From assembly GCA_017481945.1 (NCBI GenBank), contig JAFUOJ010000021.1, positions 124,001 through 188,000 of the forward strand: 64,000 bases of DNA, given 5' to 3'. This stretch comes from Parabacteroides sp. GTDB lineage: Bacteria; Bacteroidota; Bacteroidia; Bacteroidales; Tannerellaceae. The stretch's first letter is position 1. The number at the start of each line of letters is the position of its first letter. Both the position numbers and the translations under genes were made by a program. The notes beneath the pieces are model-generated. The model had not been told where the DNA came from and did not search any database. It was given only the letters and a program-made list of their open reading frames with translations. Below are positions 10,144 to 18,278 of this stretch, piece after piece.

Positions 10144-11330
10144 ATAGGTTTCGTGCATTTAATTAATACCTTTTCGCCGTCTGACAAAGTGGAGGCAAAG
10201 AGATAGACAGACCCTCCATCCGTAATTTTTGTTCGCTTTCTTAATTCTTCTACGGAAAGAGGAAAATTACGAACCGTTATGTTGGCTTGTGGAATAATCT
10301 TCGATAATGTTTTACATAATTTTCCTGAAAAAGGATATACCTCTTCCACTACAAATGTACGTCCCGGGAAATTAGAGACAAGTCGATCTGAGGTATACAA
10401 GTGGCTGCTAATATGTAGTTTTTGAACATCAAAACGAATAGTAATTTGTTTGAATGCACCTGCTTTCAATACAGAAGCATTGGGTTCATATAAATAAGAA
10501 GCGATTGATTGAGCCATAGTGATAGTTGTTTCTTGCTCCTCTTTTAGAGTGAAAGAGAAAGAGGACTCACTTCCGTCTGAAGTCCAATTCAAGCAATGAA
10601 TAGTTGGGACTTGATTTCTTTCCTCTCGCTCCATGACAAAAATCAACTCTTTACACTCATTTTTTACAGATAGCACGTGGACAGAAATAGTTCCAGGTAG
10701 TAAATCTAATGTCATTTGTATATCTGCCATAGGGGAAAGTTTTGCAATCACTCGCGGAGCCAACTTTAATAGATGAGGTAACAAAAGAGGAAGATTCGGT
10801 TCACAATCAGACAAAGCAAAGACACGTTTGTTACATTCACCTCGACGAGCTGGATCTATATAGAAAGCGTCTACTTTTGGAAGCTCGTCTAAATATTGAG
10901 TTACATCAGCATTAACTACAGTTATATTATCAGCACCTAACACCTGAAAATTATGTTTTGCCACATCGCAATAGATTGGGAAACGCTCAATATAAACCAG
11001 CTGTTTTACCTTGCGAGAGAAAAAATAACTATCAATTCCTAACCCTCCTGTCAAATCACACATAGTCCACTCCTCTCCTACCAAGCGTTGCTTATATAGA
11101 GCTGTTTGTTCGGATGAACATTGTTCAGCTGCTATTTTTGTAGGAAAGACTAATTGTTCGTTCATATACCAAGAGGGTAGCTTTTCTCGTATCTGCCGCC
11201 GAGCTGCTATTTGTTCTACTAAAAATGGGATGTCAAGAGCTGTATATTTAGAAGCAGAGAGTAAAAGACGTGTTAAGTCATCCGTCGCATGTTCCTGTAT
11301 AAATTGAATTTGATCTGTTGTCAATAACAT
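10140..11330 (-). CDS. Class I SAM-dependent methyltransferase with THUMP-like C-terminal domain (PG_1098 type)
   Basis: A 396-residue cytoplasmic protein. The N-terminal helical part leads into a Rossmann methyltransferase domain with motif I CDLTGGLGIDS and the acidic loop ending motif II (YIERF). The catalytic-type motif DAFYIDPARRG is near residue 167. The C-terminal third includes FPGRTFVVEEVYPFSGK and TVRNFPLSVEELRKR. This resembles the ferredoxin-like plus THUMP-like architecture of the Bacteroidetes PG_1098 group, which suggests an RNA substrate. The exact target is unknown. The gene overlaps the stop of the convergent transporter gene by four bases and no terminator hairpin separates them. 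Confidence 0.82.
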   Translation of the reverse strand: MLLTTDQIQFIQEHATDDLTRLLLSASKYTALDIPFLVEQIAARRQIREKLPSWYMNEQLVFPTKIAAEQCSSEQTALYKQRLVGEEWTMCDLTGGLGIDSYFFSRKVKQLVYIERFPIYCDVAKHNFQVLGADNITVVNADVTQYLDELPKVDAFYIDPARRGECNKRVFALSDCEPNLPLLLPHLLKLAPRVIAKLSPMADIQMTLDLLPGTISVHVLSVKNECKELIFVMEREERNQVPTIHCLNWTSDGSESSFSFTLKEEQETTITMAQSIASYLYEPNASVLKAGAFKQITIRFDVQKLHISSHLYTSDRLVSNFPGRTFVVEEVYPFSGKLCKTLSKIIPQANITVRNFPLSVEELRKRTKITDGGSVYLFASTLSDGEKVLIKCTKPI

Positions 11331-11511
11331 ATTACTTTTGAATCTACCCGTTTGTTCTACAAAAGTAATAGATTCCTTTTATATCGCCATCTTATCCATC
11401 AAGTTATATTTTATAAAAGAGAAGCATTTATTCAAACAAAAGATTTTAAAAACCACATTTGGGTTTATCTTTTATTTAAAAAATTGTGATAACAAAAGGA
11501 ATATATTTAAT

Positions 11512-11519
11512 TAACTTTG
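11512..11519 (+). promoter_or_regulatory. -7 element of the ribokinase operon
   Basis: TAACTTTG, 37 bases before the ribokinase ATG. Confidence 0.6.
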
Positions 11520-11556
11520 TACCATCAATTGCATATCATATAAATTTAATAAGACA

Positions 11557-12489
11557 ATGGACACTACACAAGTCACAAAGCAACAGATTTTGGTTGTCGG
11601 TAGTACTAATACTGACATGGTAATTAAAGCCGCTCACTTACCACGTCCAGGTGAAACTATTTTGGGGGGTACATTCTTTATGAACCCAGGAGGAAAAGGT
11701 GCAAATCAAGCAGTAGCTATTGCCCGTTTAGGAGCTCCCGTTACTTTTATTTGTAAGACTGGTACTGATATTTTCGGTCATCAATCACAACAGCTATTTG
11801 AAGCAGAAGGAATCAATACTTCTTATGTTTTTTCTGATCCTCAAAATCCATCAGGCGTTGCATTGATTAGTGTAGATGACAAAGCAGAGAATTGTATTGT
11901 TGTTGCTTCTGGTGCAAATGCAAATTTAACTCCTGAAGATTTAAAAAAGGCAGAAGAAGCAATCGATCAATGTGACATCGTTTTGTTACAATTAGAAATT
12001 CCAATGGAAACTGTAGAATACGTAGCTAAGATAGCTTCCGAAAAGGGTAAAAAAGTAATCTTAAACCCAGCTCCAGCCCAACCTTTATCAGCAGAATTAC
12101 TTAGCCACCTATATTTAATTACTCCAAATGAAACAGAAGCTGAGATGATTTCAGGCGTAAAAATCACAGATGAAGTTTCTGCAAATGAAGCTGCTCAAGT
12201 TCTTTCAGAAAAGGGAGTACAAAATGTTATCATCACTTTAGGTTCTAAAGGAGCTTTAGTATATAGTAACGGCGAAAGTGAAGTAGTTCCTGCATATAAA
12301 GTAAATGCTATAGATACAACAGCTGCAGGTGATGTCTTCAATGGAGCTTTAACAGTCGCCCTTTCAGAAGGTCGCGATTTAAAAGAGGCTTCTCGTTTTG
12401 GTTGTAAAGCGTCAGCTATTTCTGTAACTCGTTCAGGAGCACAATCTTCAGCTCCTTACCGTAATGAAGTTGATATTTTCAGAATTTAA
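11557..12489 (+). CDS. rbsK: Ribokinase
   Basis: A PfkB-family kinase phosphorylating ribose to ribose-5-phosphate in the cytoplasm. PfkB signature 1 is NPGGKGANQAVAIARLG (near residue 45). Signature 2 is DTTAAGDVFNGAL, with the catalytic Asp near residue 253. The N-terminal NTDMVIKAAHLPRPGET is typical of ribokinases rather than fructokinases. Length 310 is normal. It is the first gene of an apparent operon with three ADP-ribosylglycohydrolase-family lipoproteins; only 15 bases separate it from the first. The context suggests it captures ribose liberated by those enzymes. No ribose transporter is adjacent. Confidence 0.93.
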   Translation: MDTTQVTKQQILVVGSTNTDMVIKAAHLPRPGETILGGTFFMNPGGKGANQAVAIARLGAPVTFICKTGTDIFGHQSQQLFEAEGINTSYVFSDPQNPSGVALISVDDKAENCIVVASGANANLTPEDLKKAEEAIDQCDIVLLQLEIPMETVEYVAKIASEKGKKVILNPAPAQPLSAELLSHLYLITPNETEAEMISGVKITDEVSANEAAQVLSEKGVQNVIITLGSKGALVYSNGESEVVPAYKVNAIDTTAAGDVFNGALTVALSEGRDLKEASRFGCKASAISVTRSGAQSSAPYRNEVDIFRI

Positions 12490-12504
12490 AATAAGATTGC
12501 TATC

Positions 12505-14073
12505 ATGAAGAAATTAATTTTACCAGTATTTGCAACAATGATGGCTCTAAGTACAACTTCATGTACTCAGTCAACAGCAAAGCAAGAAACAAAAACAATG
12601 CCTGAATCGGTAACACTTACAAAAGAGGTGTTAATGGATAAGGTAAAAGGAGGTTGGGCAGGACAAACCATAGGGGTTGTATATGGTGGTCCAACAGAAT
12701 TTGTATACAGAAGTGCTATGATCCCTGACCATTATCCCATTAAAGCCAAATATACAGATGGCAAAGCGAAATGGTATTTCGATCACAGTTCCGGTTTATT
12801 TGATGATATCTACATGGATTTGACCTTTGTAGAAGTATTCGATCGTGTAGGAATGGATGCTCCAGTTGATTCTTTTGCAAATGCATTTGCCTATGCAGGT
12901 TATGGTCTATGGCACGCAAACCAAGCAGCACGTTATAATATTGTAAATGGTATTATGCCGCCAGAATCTGGTCATTGGAAAAATAATCCACATGCTGATG
13001 ACATTGATTACCAAATTGAAGCAGACTTTGCTGGTTTAATGACCCCGGGTATGCCAAACACTCAAGCAGAAATTTCTGATAAGATTGGTCATATCATGAA
13101 CTATGGAGATGGTTGGTATGGAGGTGTTTATGTTGGAGCAATGTACTCTTTGGCTTATGTTTCTGATGACATCCATTTTGTCGTAGAAGAAGCCTTGAAA
13201 ACAATTCCTGTTGAAAGCCGTTTCCACAAATGTATGACAGATATCATCAACTGGCATAAAGAGTTTCCTAATGATTGGAAACGTGCATGGTTCGAATGTG
13301 AAAAGAAATGGAATCATGATATAGGTTGTCCTGAGGGGACATTAGCACCTTATAACATTGACGCAGTTATCAACAGTGCCTATATTCTAATCGGTCTATT
13401 ATATGGTGAAGGTGACTTATTCAAAACTATCGATATCGCTACTCGTTGTGGCCAAGATTCAGACTGTAACCCAGCTTCTGCTGCAGGTATCTTGTGTACT
13501 ATGAAAGGTTACAATTGGATTGCTGAAGAATGGATTAAGAATATCAAAGAGGTGGAAGACATTCCTTTCCCTTATACAAGTAGTTCTTTAAACAAAACAT
13601 ACCAAATGTCTTTCAATCATGCATTGCAAATGATTGAGCGTAATGGAGGTAAGGTGACAGATAAAGATGTAACAATCGCTTATCAAACACCTACTCCTGT
13701 TCGTTTGGAACAAGGTTTCCCTAATCTATATCCGTACGAACGTCAGCGTATTCAAAAAGATTTAACACAAGGTGGTGAAGTTGAATTAAATGGTACAGGA
13801 ATTGTATTCGGTGGTTGGATCGAAACAGATGAGAAACCACACGAATGGAAATATGTTGCAGAGGTTGAAATGTATATGGATGGACAATTAGTAGAAACAG
13901 CTAAATTACCTACAGGTAGAAAACGTCGCGTAGATCTATTCTGGAAATATGAAATTCCTAAAGGTAAACATGTCTTTACATTCAAACATTTGAATCCAAG
14001 ACCAAATGCACGTGTATACTTTAGCGATGTAATAAAATATTCTGATACTCCATATTCAGAAGTACAATATTAA
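12505..14073 (+). CDS. ADP-ribosylglycohydrolase-family lipoprotein, copy 1
   Basis: A 522-residue protein with a lipoprotein signal (hydrophobic stretch ending STTSC, Cys 20), so anchored in the periplasm or outer membrane. The DraG/ADPRH catalytic fold spans about residues 40-395. Acidic metal-binding motifs are FDDIYMDL (near residue 100) and GQDSDCNPASAAG (near residue 317), the counterparts of TDDT and GxDTD in the family. The C-terminal 125 residues form a beta-rich domain with YMDGQLVETAKLP and GKHVFTF. The family cleaves ADP-ribose linkages; an extracytoplasmic member next to ribokinase suggests release of ribose from ribosides or ADP-ribose. Substrate not proven. Confidence 0.85.
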   Translation: MKKLILPVFATMMALSTTSCTQSTAKQETKTMPESVTLTKEVLMDKVKGGWAGQTIGVVYGGPTEFVYRSAMIPDHYPIKAKYTDGKAKWYFDHSSGLFDDIYMDLTFVEVFDRVGMDAPVDSFANAFAYAGYGLWHANQAARYNIVNGIMPPESGHWKNNPHADDIDYQIEADFAGLMTPGMPNTQAEISDKIGHIMNYGDGWYGGVYVGAMYSLAYVSDDIHFVVEEALKTIPVESRFHKCMTDIINWHKEFPNDWKRAWFECEKKWNHDIGCPEGTLAPYNIDAVINSAYILIGLLYGEGDLFKTIDIATRCGQDSDCNPASAAGILCTMKGYNWIAEEWIKNIKEVEDIPFPYTSSSLNKTYQMSFNHALQMIERNGGKVTDKDVTIAYQTPTPVRLEQGFPNLYPYERQRIQKDLTQGGEVELNGTGIVFGGWIETDEKPHEWKYVAEVEMYMDGQLVETAKLPTGRKRRVDLFWKYEIPKGKHVFTFKHLNPRPNARVYFSDVIKYSDTPYSEVQY

Positions 14074-14103
14074 TAAAGTAAAATCATAACAAATAAAAAC
14101 TGT

Positions 14104-15660
14104 ATGAATAAAAACATTCTAAATGTAGGTATTGCTGTTTTTCTTTTAGGAGCAGCTTCCTGCTCTCAACAACCTACAAAAGAGACAGCCACTCTTCCTG
14201 AGACTAAAACACTCACAAAAGAGGTGTTGATGGATAAAATAAAGGGAGCTTGGGCTGGACAAACAATCGGATGTACTTATGGTGGCCCGACAGAGTTCAA
14301 GTTTAATGGAACAATGATTCAAGACAATATACCAATCGAATGGCATGATCATTATATCAAATGGTGGTATGACAATACCCCAGGTCTATATGATGATGTC
14401 TATATGGACTTGACATTTGTTGATGTTTTCGACCGTGTTGGTTTAGATGCTCCCGTTGATTCTTTTGCCAATGCATTCGCTTATGCCGAATACAATTTAT
14501 GGCACGCTAATCAGGCAGCTCGTTACAATATTAAAAATGGTATCATGCCTCCCGCTTCTGGTCACTGGTTGAATAACCCACATGCAAATGACTTAGATTA
14601 CCAAATTGAAGCTGATTATGCTGGTATTATGACACCAGGTATGCCCAACTCTGCTTCAGAAATTTCTGACAAGATTGGACATATTATGAACTATGGTGAT
14701 GGCTGGTACGGTGGTGTTTATGTAGGAGCTATGTACTCATTAGCTTTTGTTTCTGATGATATCAATTTCATTGTAGAAGAGGCATTGAAGACTATCCCAA
14801 CAGAAAGTCACTATTATCAATGTATGAATGATGTAATCAACTGGCACAAACAATATCCAAATGATTGGAAACAAACTTGGTTCGAATGTCAAAAGAAATG
14901 GGTTTCTGAAGAAGGTTGTCCAGATGGAGCATTCAACACTTTCAATATTGACGCAGTAATCAATAGTGCTTACATCCTTATTGGTTTACTTTATGGTGAA
15001 GGAGATTTCTTTAAAACAATGGATATTTCTACCCGTTGCGGTCAAGACTCAGACTGTAATCCAGCTTCTGCTGCAGGTATTTTATGCGCAATGAAAGGAT
15101 ATAGCCAAATTCCTGAATATTGGATGAAGAGTTTACGTGAAGTTGAAGACATGAACTTTGCCTATACAACCATTTCATTAAACAAGGCTTATCAATTGTC
15201 ATTCAACCAAGCAATTCAAATGATCGAGAAAAACGGAGGTAAAGTAACTGATAATGATGTTACAATCAAATGTCAGAATCCTATACCTGTACGTTTCGAA
15301 AAATCCTTTGAAGGAACCTATCTTGTTAAAAAGACTCCATATAATAAAGATATTATTGAAGCTGGTAATATTGAAATTGATGGTAACGGCGTAGTATTTA
15401 AAGGACGCGTTCGTTATGCTGATCCAAGTTACGTAGCTAAAGTTGAAATGTATATGGATGGAGAACTGGTTGAAAGTGCAAATTTACCAGCTGATTCTAA
15501 CAGAAAAGATTACCGTCCGACTTTATTCTGGAAGTATCAAATACCGAAAGGTAAACATACCTTTACATTCAAATGGTTAAATCCAGTTCCAAAAGTAAGT
15601 ATTTACTTAGCAGAAACATTAACATATTCTGACGCTCCGGTAATTCCGAATCATCAATAA
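14104..15660 (+). CDS. ADP-ribosylglycohydrolase-family lipoprotein, copy 2
   Basis: This 518-residue paralogue aligns end to end with copies 1 and 3. The lipobox is AASC (Cys 20). The catalytic motifs are LYDDVYMDL and GQDSDCNPASAAG. Beside copy 1 it differs mainly around the pocket loop after TEFKFNG and in the C-terminal beta domain, where FEKSFEGTYLVKK replaces LEQGFPNLYPYER. Such local divergence in tandem copies suggests different ligands. It starts 30 bases after copy 1, consistent with one transcript. Confidence 0.85.
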   Translation: MNKNILNVGIAVFLLGAASCSQQPTKETATLPETKTLTKEVLMDKIKGAWAGQTIGCTYGGPTEFKFNGTMIQDNIPIEWHDHYIKWWYDNTPGLYDDVYMDLTFVDVFDRVGLDAPVDSFANAFAYAEYNLWHANQAARYNIKNGIMPPASGHWLNNPHANDLDYQIEADYAGIMTPGMPNSASEISDKIGHIMNYGDGWYGGVYVGAMYSLAFVSDDINFIVEEALKTIPTESHYYQCMNDVINWHKQYPNDWKQTWFECQKKWVSEEGCPDGAFNTFNIDAVINSAYILIGLLYGEGDFFKTMDISTRCGQDSDCNPASAAGILCAMKGYSQIPEYWMKSLREVEDMNFAYTTISLNKAYQLSFNQAIQMIEKNGGKVTDNDVTIKCQNPIPVRFEKSFEGTYLVKKTPYNKDIIEAGNIEIDGNGVVFKGRVRYADPSYVAKVEMYMDGELVESANLPADSNRKDYRPTLFWKYQIPKGKHTFTFKWLNPVPKVSIYLAETLTYSDAPVIPNHQ

Positions 15661-15681
15661 TTTTAAATTATAACAATAGAA

Positions 15682-15720
15682 AGGAATAGGAGGAGAACAA
15701 AATTGTTTTCTTCCTATTTC
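15682..15720 (+). promoter_or_regulatory. Intra-operon hairpin between copies 2 and 3
   Basis: GAATAGGAGGAGAACA can pair with TGTTTTCTTCCTATTTC (two G-U pairs) around AAAT, followed by a T-rich run to 15740. It looks like a leaky terminator or processing hairpin that could lower expression of copy 3 relative to copies 1 and 2. Confidence 0.55.
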
Positions 15721-15746
15721 ATTTTCTACTTTTCATTTTTTAGATT

Positions 15747-17306
15747 ATGAATAAAAATATTTTAAGTATAAGTTTTGCGACTCTATTATTCGCAACAACA
15801 TCTTGTTCGCAACAATCATCAAATCAGGAGTTAGCCTCTCTTCCTGAAACAAAAACACTCACAAAAGAGGTATTGATGGATAAAATCAAAGGTGGTTGGG
15901 CTGGTCAAACAATTGGTTGTACTTACGGTGGTCCAACTGAATTTCAATTCAAAGGAGGATTTATTCAAGATAATGTCAGAATTCCTTGGAGAGATGGATA
16001 TATAAAATGGTGGTACGAAAATCAACCGGGATTATATGACGATATTTACATGGATTTGACTTTCGTGGATGTTTTTGACCGTTTAGGATTAGATGCTCCA
16101 GCAGACTCATTCGCGGTCGCATTTGCTTATGCCGACTATAATCTATGGCATGCGAATCAAGCAGCACGTTATAATATCATGCATGGTATTATGCCTCCTG
16201 CTTCTGGTCACTGGCTAAACAATCCACATGCTAACGACATTGACTATCAAATTGAAGCTGATTTCGCGGGCTTAATGTCTCCAGGTATGCCAAATGCAGC
16301 TTCTGAAGTATCTGATAAAATTGGTCACATCATGAATTATGGAGATGGTTGGTACGGAGGTGTATACATTGGAGCAATGTATACCTTAGCTTTTATCTCT
16401 GATGATATTAATTTTATTGTAGAAGAAGCTCTTAAGACAATCCCCAAAGAAAGTCACTACTACCAATGTATGAGTGATATCATCCGTTGGCATAAAGAAT
16501 ATCCAAATGATTGGAAAGAAACTTGGTTTGAATGCCAGAAAAAATGGGATGAAGAAGTAGGTTGTCCAAGTGGTGCATTTTCATCATTTAATATTGACGC
16601 TGTAGTCAATAGCGCATACATTCTAATAGGTTTATTGTATGGAGAAGGTGATTTCTACAAAACAATGGATATTTCAACTCGTTGTGGCCAAGATTCAGAC
16701 TGTAACCCTGCTTCAGCTTGCGGTATTTTAGGTACAATGATGGGATACAGTAAAATTCCTGAATATTGGATGAAGAATTTGAGAGAAGTAGAAGATATGA
16801 ACTTCGCTCATACAAACATCTCTTTGAACAAAACTTACCAAATGTCTTTTGATCAGGCAATTCAAATGATAGAAAAGAACGGTGGTAAAGTAACTGAAAA
16901 TGAGGTAACAATTAAATGTCAACAACCTGAACCGGTTCGTTTAGAAATTTCTTTTGAAGGGTTGTATCCAATTGAGAACCGTATAATGCACAAGGATCTT
17001 GACTTAGTTGATAAAGTAGAAATCGAAGGTACAGGTGCTGTATTCAAAGGACGTGTAAAAGACGCTCCTGAAGATTATGTAGCAATAGTTGAAGTATTTA
17101 TGGACGGAAAACTAATAGAAACAGCTCAATTACCATCTGTTGCCAACACAAAGACTTACCGTGTAGATCTATTCTGGAAATACCCTATTGAAAAAGGTAA
17201 ACATATCTTTACATTCAATTGGAAAAATCCAATACCTAAAGCCGAAGTGGTACTTTCGTCTGTTTTAGTTTACTCAGACACACCAGTAAGTCCTCATCAT
17301 CAATAA
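15747..17306 (+). CDS. ADP-ribosylglycohydrolase-family lipoprotein, copy 3
   Basis: A 519-residue lipoprotein (lipobox ATTSC, Cys 20) closest to copy 2; both share the short internal phrases DINFIVEEALKTIP and FYKTMDISTRCGQDSD with one or two changes. All three copies keep the WHANQAARYNI and MNYGDGWYGGVY segments that line the ADPRH pocket. It differs in ASACGIL after the last metal motif. It is separated from copy 2 by 86 bases holding a hairpin, and ends before a bidirectional terminator. Confidence 0.85.
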   Translation: MNKNILSISFATLLFATTSCSQQSSNQELASLPETKTLTKEVLMDKIKGGWAGQTIGCTYGGPTEFQFKGGFIQDNVRIPWRDGYIKWWYENQPGLYDDIYMDLTFVDVFDRLGLDAPADSFAVAFAYADYNLWHANQAARYNIMHGIMPPASGHWLNNPHANDIDYQIEADFAGLMSPGMPNAASEVSDKIGHIMNYGDGWYGGVYIGAMYTLAFISDDINFIVEEALKTIPKESHYYQCMSDIIRWHKEYPNDWKETWFECQKKWDEEVGCPSGAFSSFNIDAVVNSAYILIGLLYGEGDFYKTMDISTRCGQDSDCNPASACGILGTMMGYSKIPEYWMKNLREVEDMNFAHTNISLNKTYQMSFDQAIQMIEKNGGKVTENEVTIKCQQPEPVRLEISFEGLYPIENRIMHKDLDLVDKVEIEGTGAVFKGRVKDAPEDYVAIVEVFMDGKLIETAQLPSVANTKTYRVDLFWKYPIEKGKHIFTFNWKNPIPKAEVVLSSVLVYSDTPVSPHHQ

Positions 17307-17360
17307 TATGAATCATTGTTCTTCTTTTAAGAAGATGTATGATAAATATCTATTCAAATT

Positions 17361-17406
17361 CAAAAAGAAAAGGTTCAAAGAAATTTCTTCGAACCTTTTC
17401 TTTTTG
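17361..17406. terminator. Bidirectional terminator between ADPRH copy 3 and rubrerythrin
   Basis: AAAAAGAAAAGGTTC and GAACCTTTTCTTTTT are perfect complements; A and T runs are built into the arms, so it can serve both convergent genes. Confidence 0.9.
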
Positions 17407-17419
17407 GCATAAAATAATA

Positions 17420-17971
17420 TTACTTAAAATAACGGTTATATAGCCCTTCAAAGCCTTTACCATGACGAGCTTCATCTTTACACATTTCATGAACAGTATC
17501 ATGAATTGCGTCCAAATTTAATTGTTTAGCACGAACAGCAATACGTTTTTTATCTTCACAGGCGCCACATTCTGCGTCTTTACGTTTTTCCAAATTTGTC
17601 TTAGTATCCCAAACTACATCTCCCAACAATTCAGCAAATTTAGCTGCATGTTCTGCTTCTTCCCAAGCATAACGTTTAAAAGCTTCTGCAACTTCAGGAT
17701 ATCCTTCACGATCTGCCTGACGACTCATAGCCAGATACATTCCCACTTCAGTACATTCTCCCATGAAATGAGCATTCAAATCCTTTATCATTTCATCGTC
17801 ACAACCTTTAGCTACACCAATTACGTGCTCATCTGCAAAAGTTAATGCGCCTGTTGTTTCAACTAATTCTTTAAACTTATTTTTAGGTTGCTTACACTGA
17901 GGACATTTTTCAGGAGCTTCATCACCTTCATGTACATAACCACATACTGTGCAAATCCATTTCTTTTTCAT
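17420..17971 (-). CDS. Reverse rubrerythrin
   Basis: A non-haem iron peroxidase of anaerobes that reduces hydrogen peroxide with electrons passing through a rubredoxin centre. Here the rubredoxin domain is N-terminal (CTVCGYVH ... CPQC, residues 8-24) and the four-helix ferritin-like domain follows (about 50-183). This is the reverse of classical rubrerythrin order. Di-iron ligands are seen in [20 protein letters not shown] and [10 protein letters not shown]. An extra CGAC pair lies near residue 134, between the helical pairs. The gene is preceded by a -7 element at 18037-18044, so it is a single-gene unit. Likely an oxidative stress defence gene. Confidence 0.92.
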   Translation of the reverse strand: MKKKWICTVCGYVHEGDEAPEKCPQCKQPKNKFKELVETTGALTFADEHVIGVAKGCDDEMIKDLNAHFMGECTEVGMYLAMSRQADREGYPEVAEAFKRYAWEEAEHAAKFAELLGDVVWDTKTNLEKRKDAECGACEDKKRIAVRAKQLNLDAIHDTVHEMCKDEARHGKGFEGLYNRYFK

Positions 17972-18036
17972 GTCTGTAAATTTTTATTGGTTTATAATCG
18001 CTTATTTTTATTGTAACACTTAATTTTTATTTATTG

Positions 18037-18044
18037 CAAATGTA
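18037..18044 (-). promoter_or_regulatory. -7 element of the rubrerythrin gene
   Basis: The minus strand reads TACATTTG about 65 bases before the start codon. The 307-base gap to the next gene otherwise holds only the terminator of the S9 peptidase gene. Confidence 0.55.
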
Positions 18045-18213
18045 GAAAACATTCCAATATAAAACTAACAAAAGCTGATAAATTTATTCTATCAACTAAT
18101 CGATAAAAACTATAAACCAAATTACCTTCTCCCCTGTTATTAGTATAAAGTTTTCATATTATGGGTATATCAACGACTACTTCTCCATAAGGAAGTAATC
18201 AAAAGGGTTATTA

Positions 18214-18254
18214 CAAAAAAACACCGCCTCAGTAGCACAACTGGACGGTGTTTT
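18214..18254 (-). terminator. Terminator of the S9 peptidase gene
   Basis: AAAACACCG pairs with CGGTGTTTT; the A run on the low side gives the U tract for minus-strand RNA. Confidence 0.8.
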
Positions 18255-18278
18255 GATTTATCAAAGAGTTTTTTTAAT

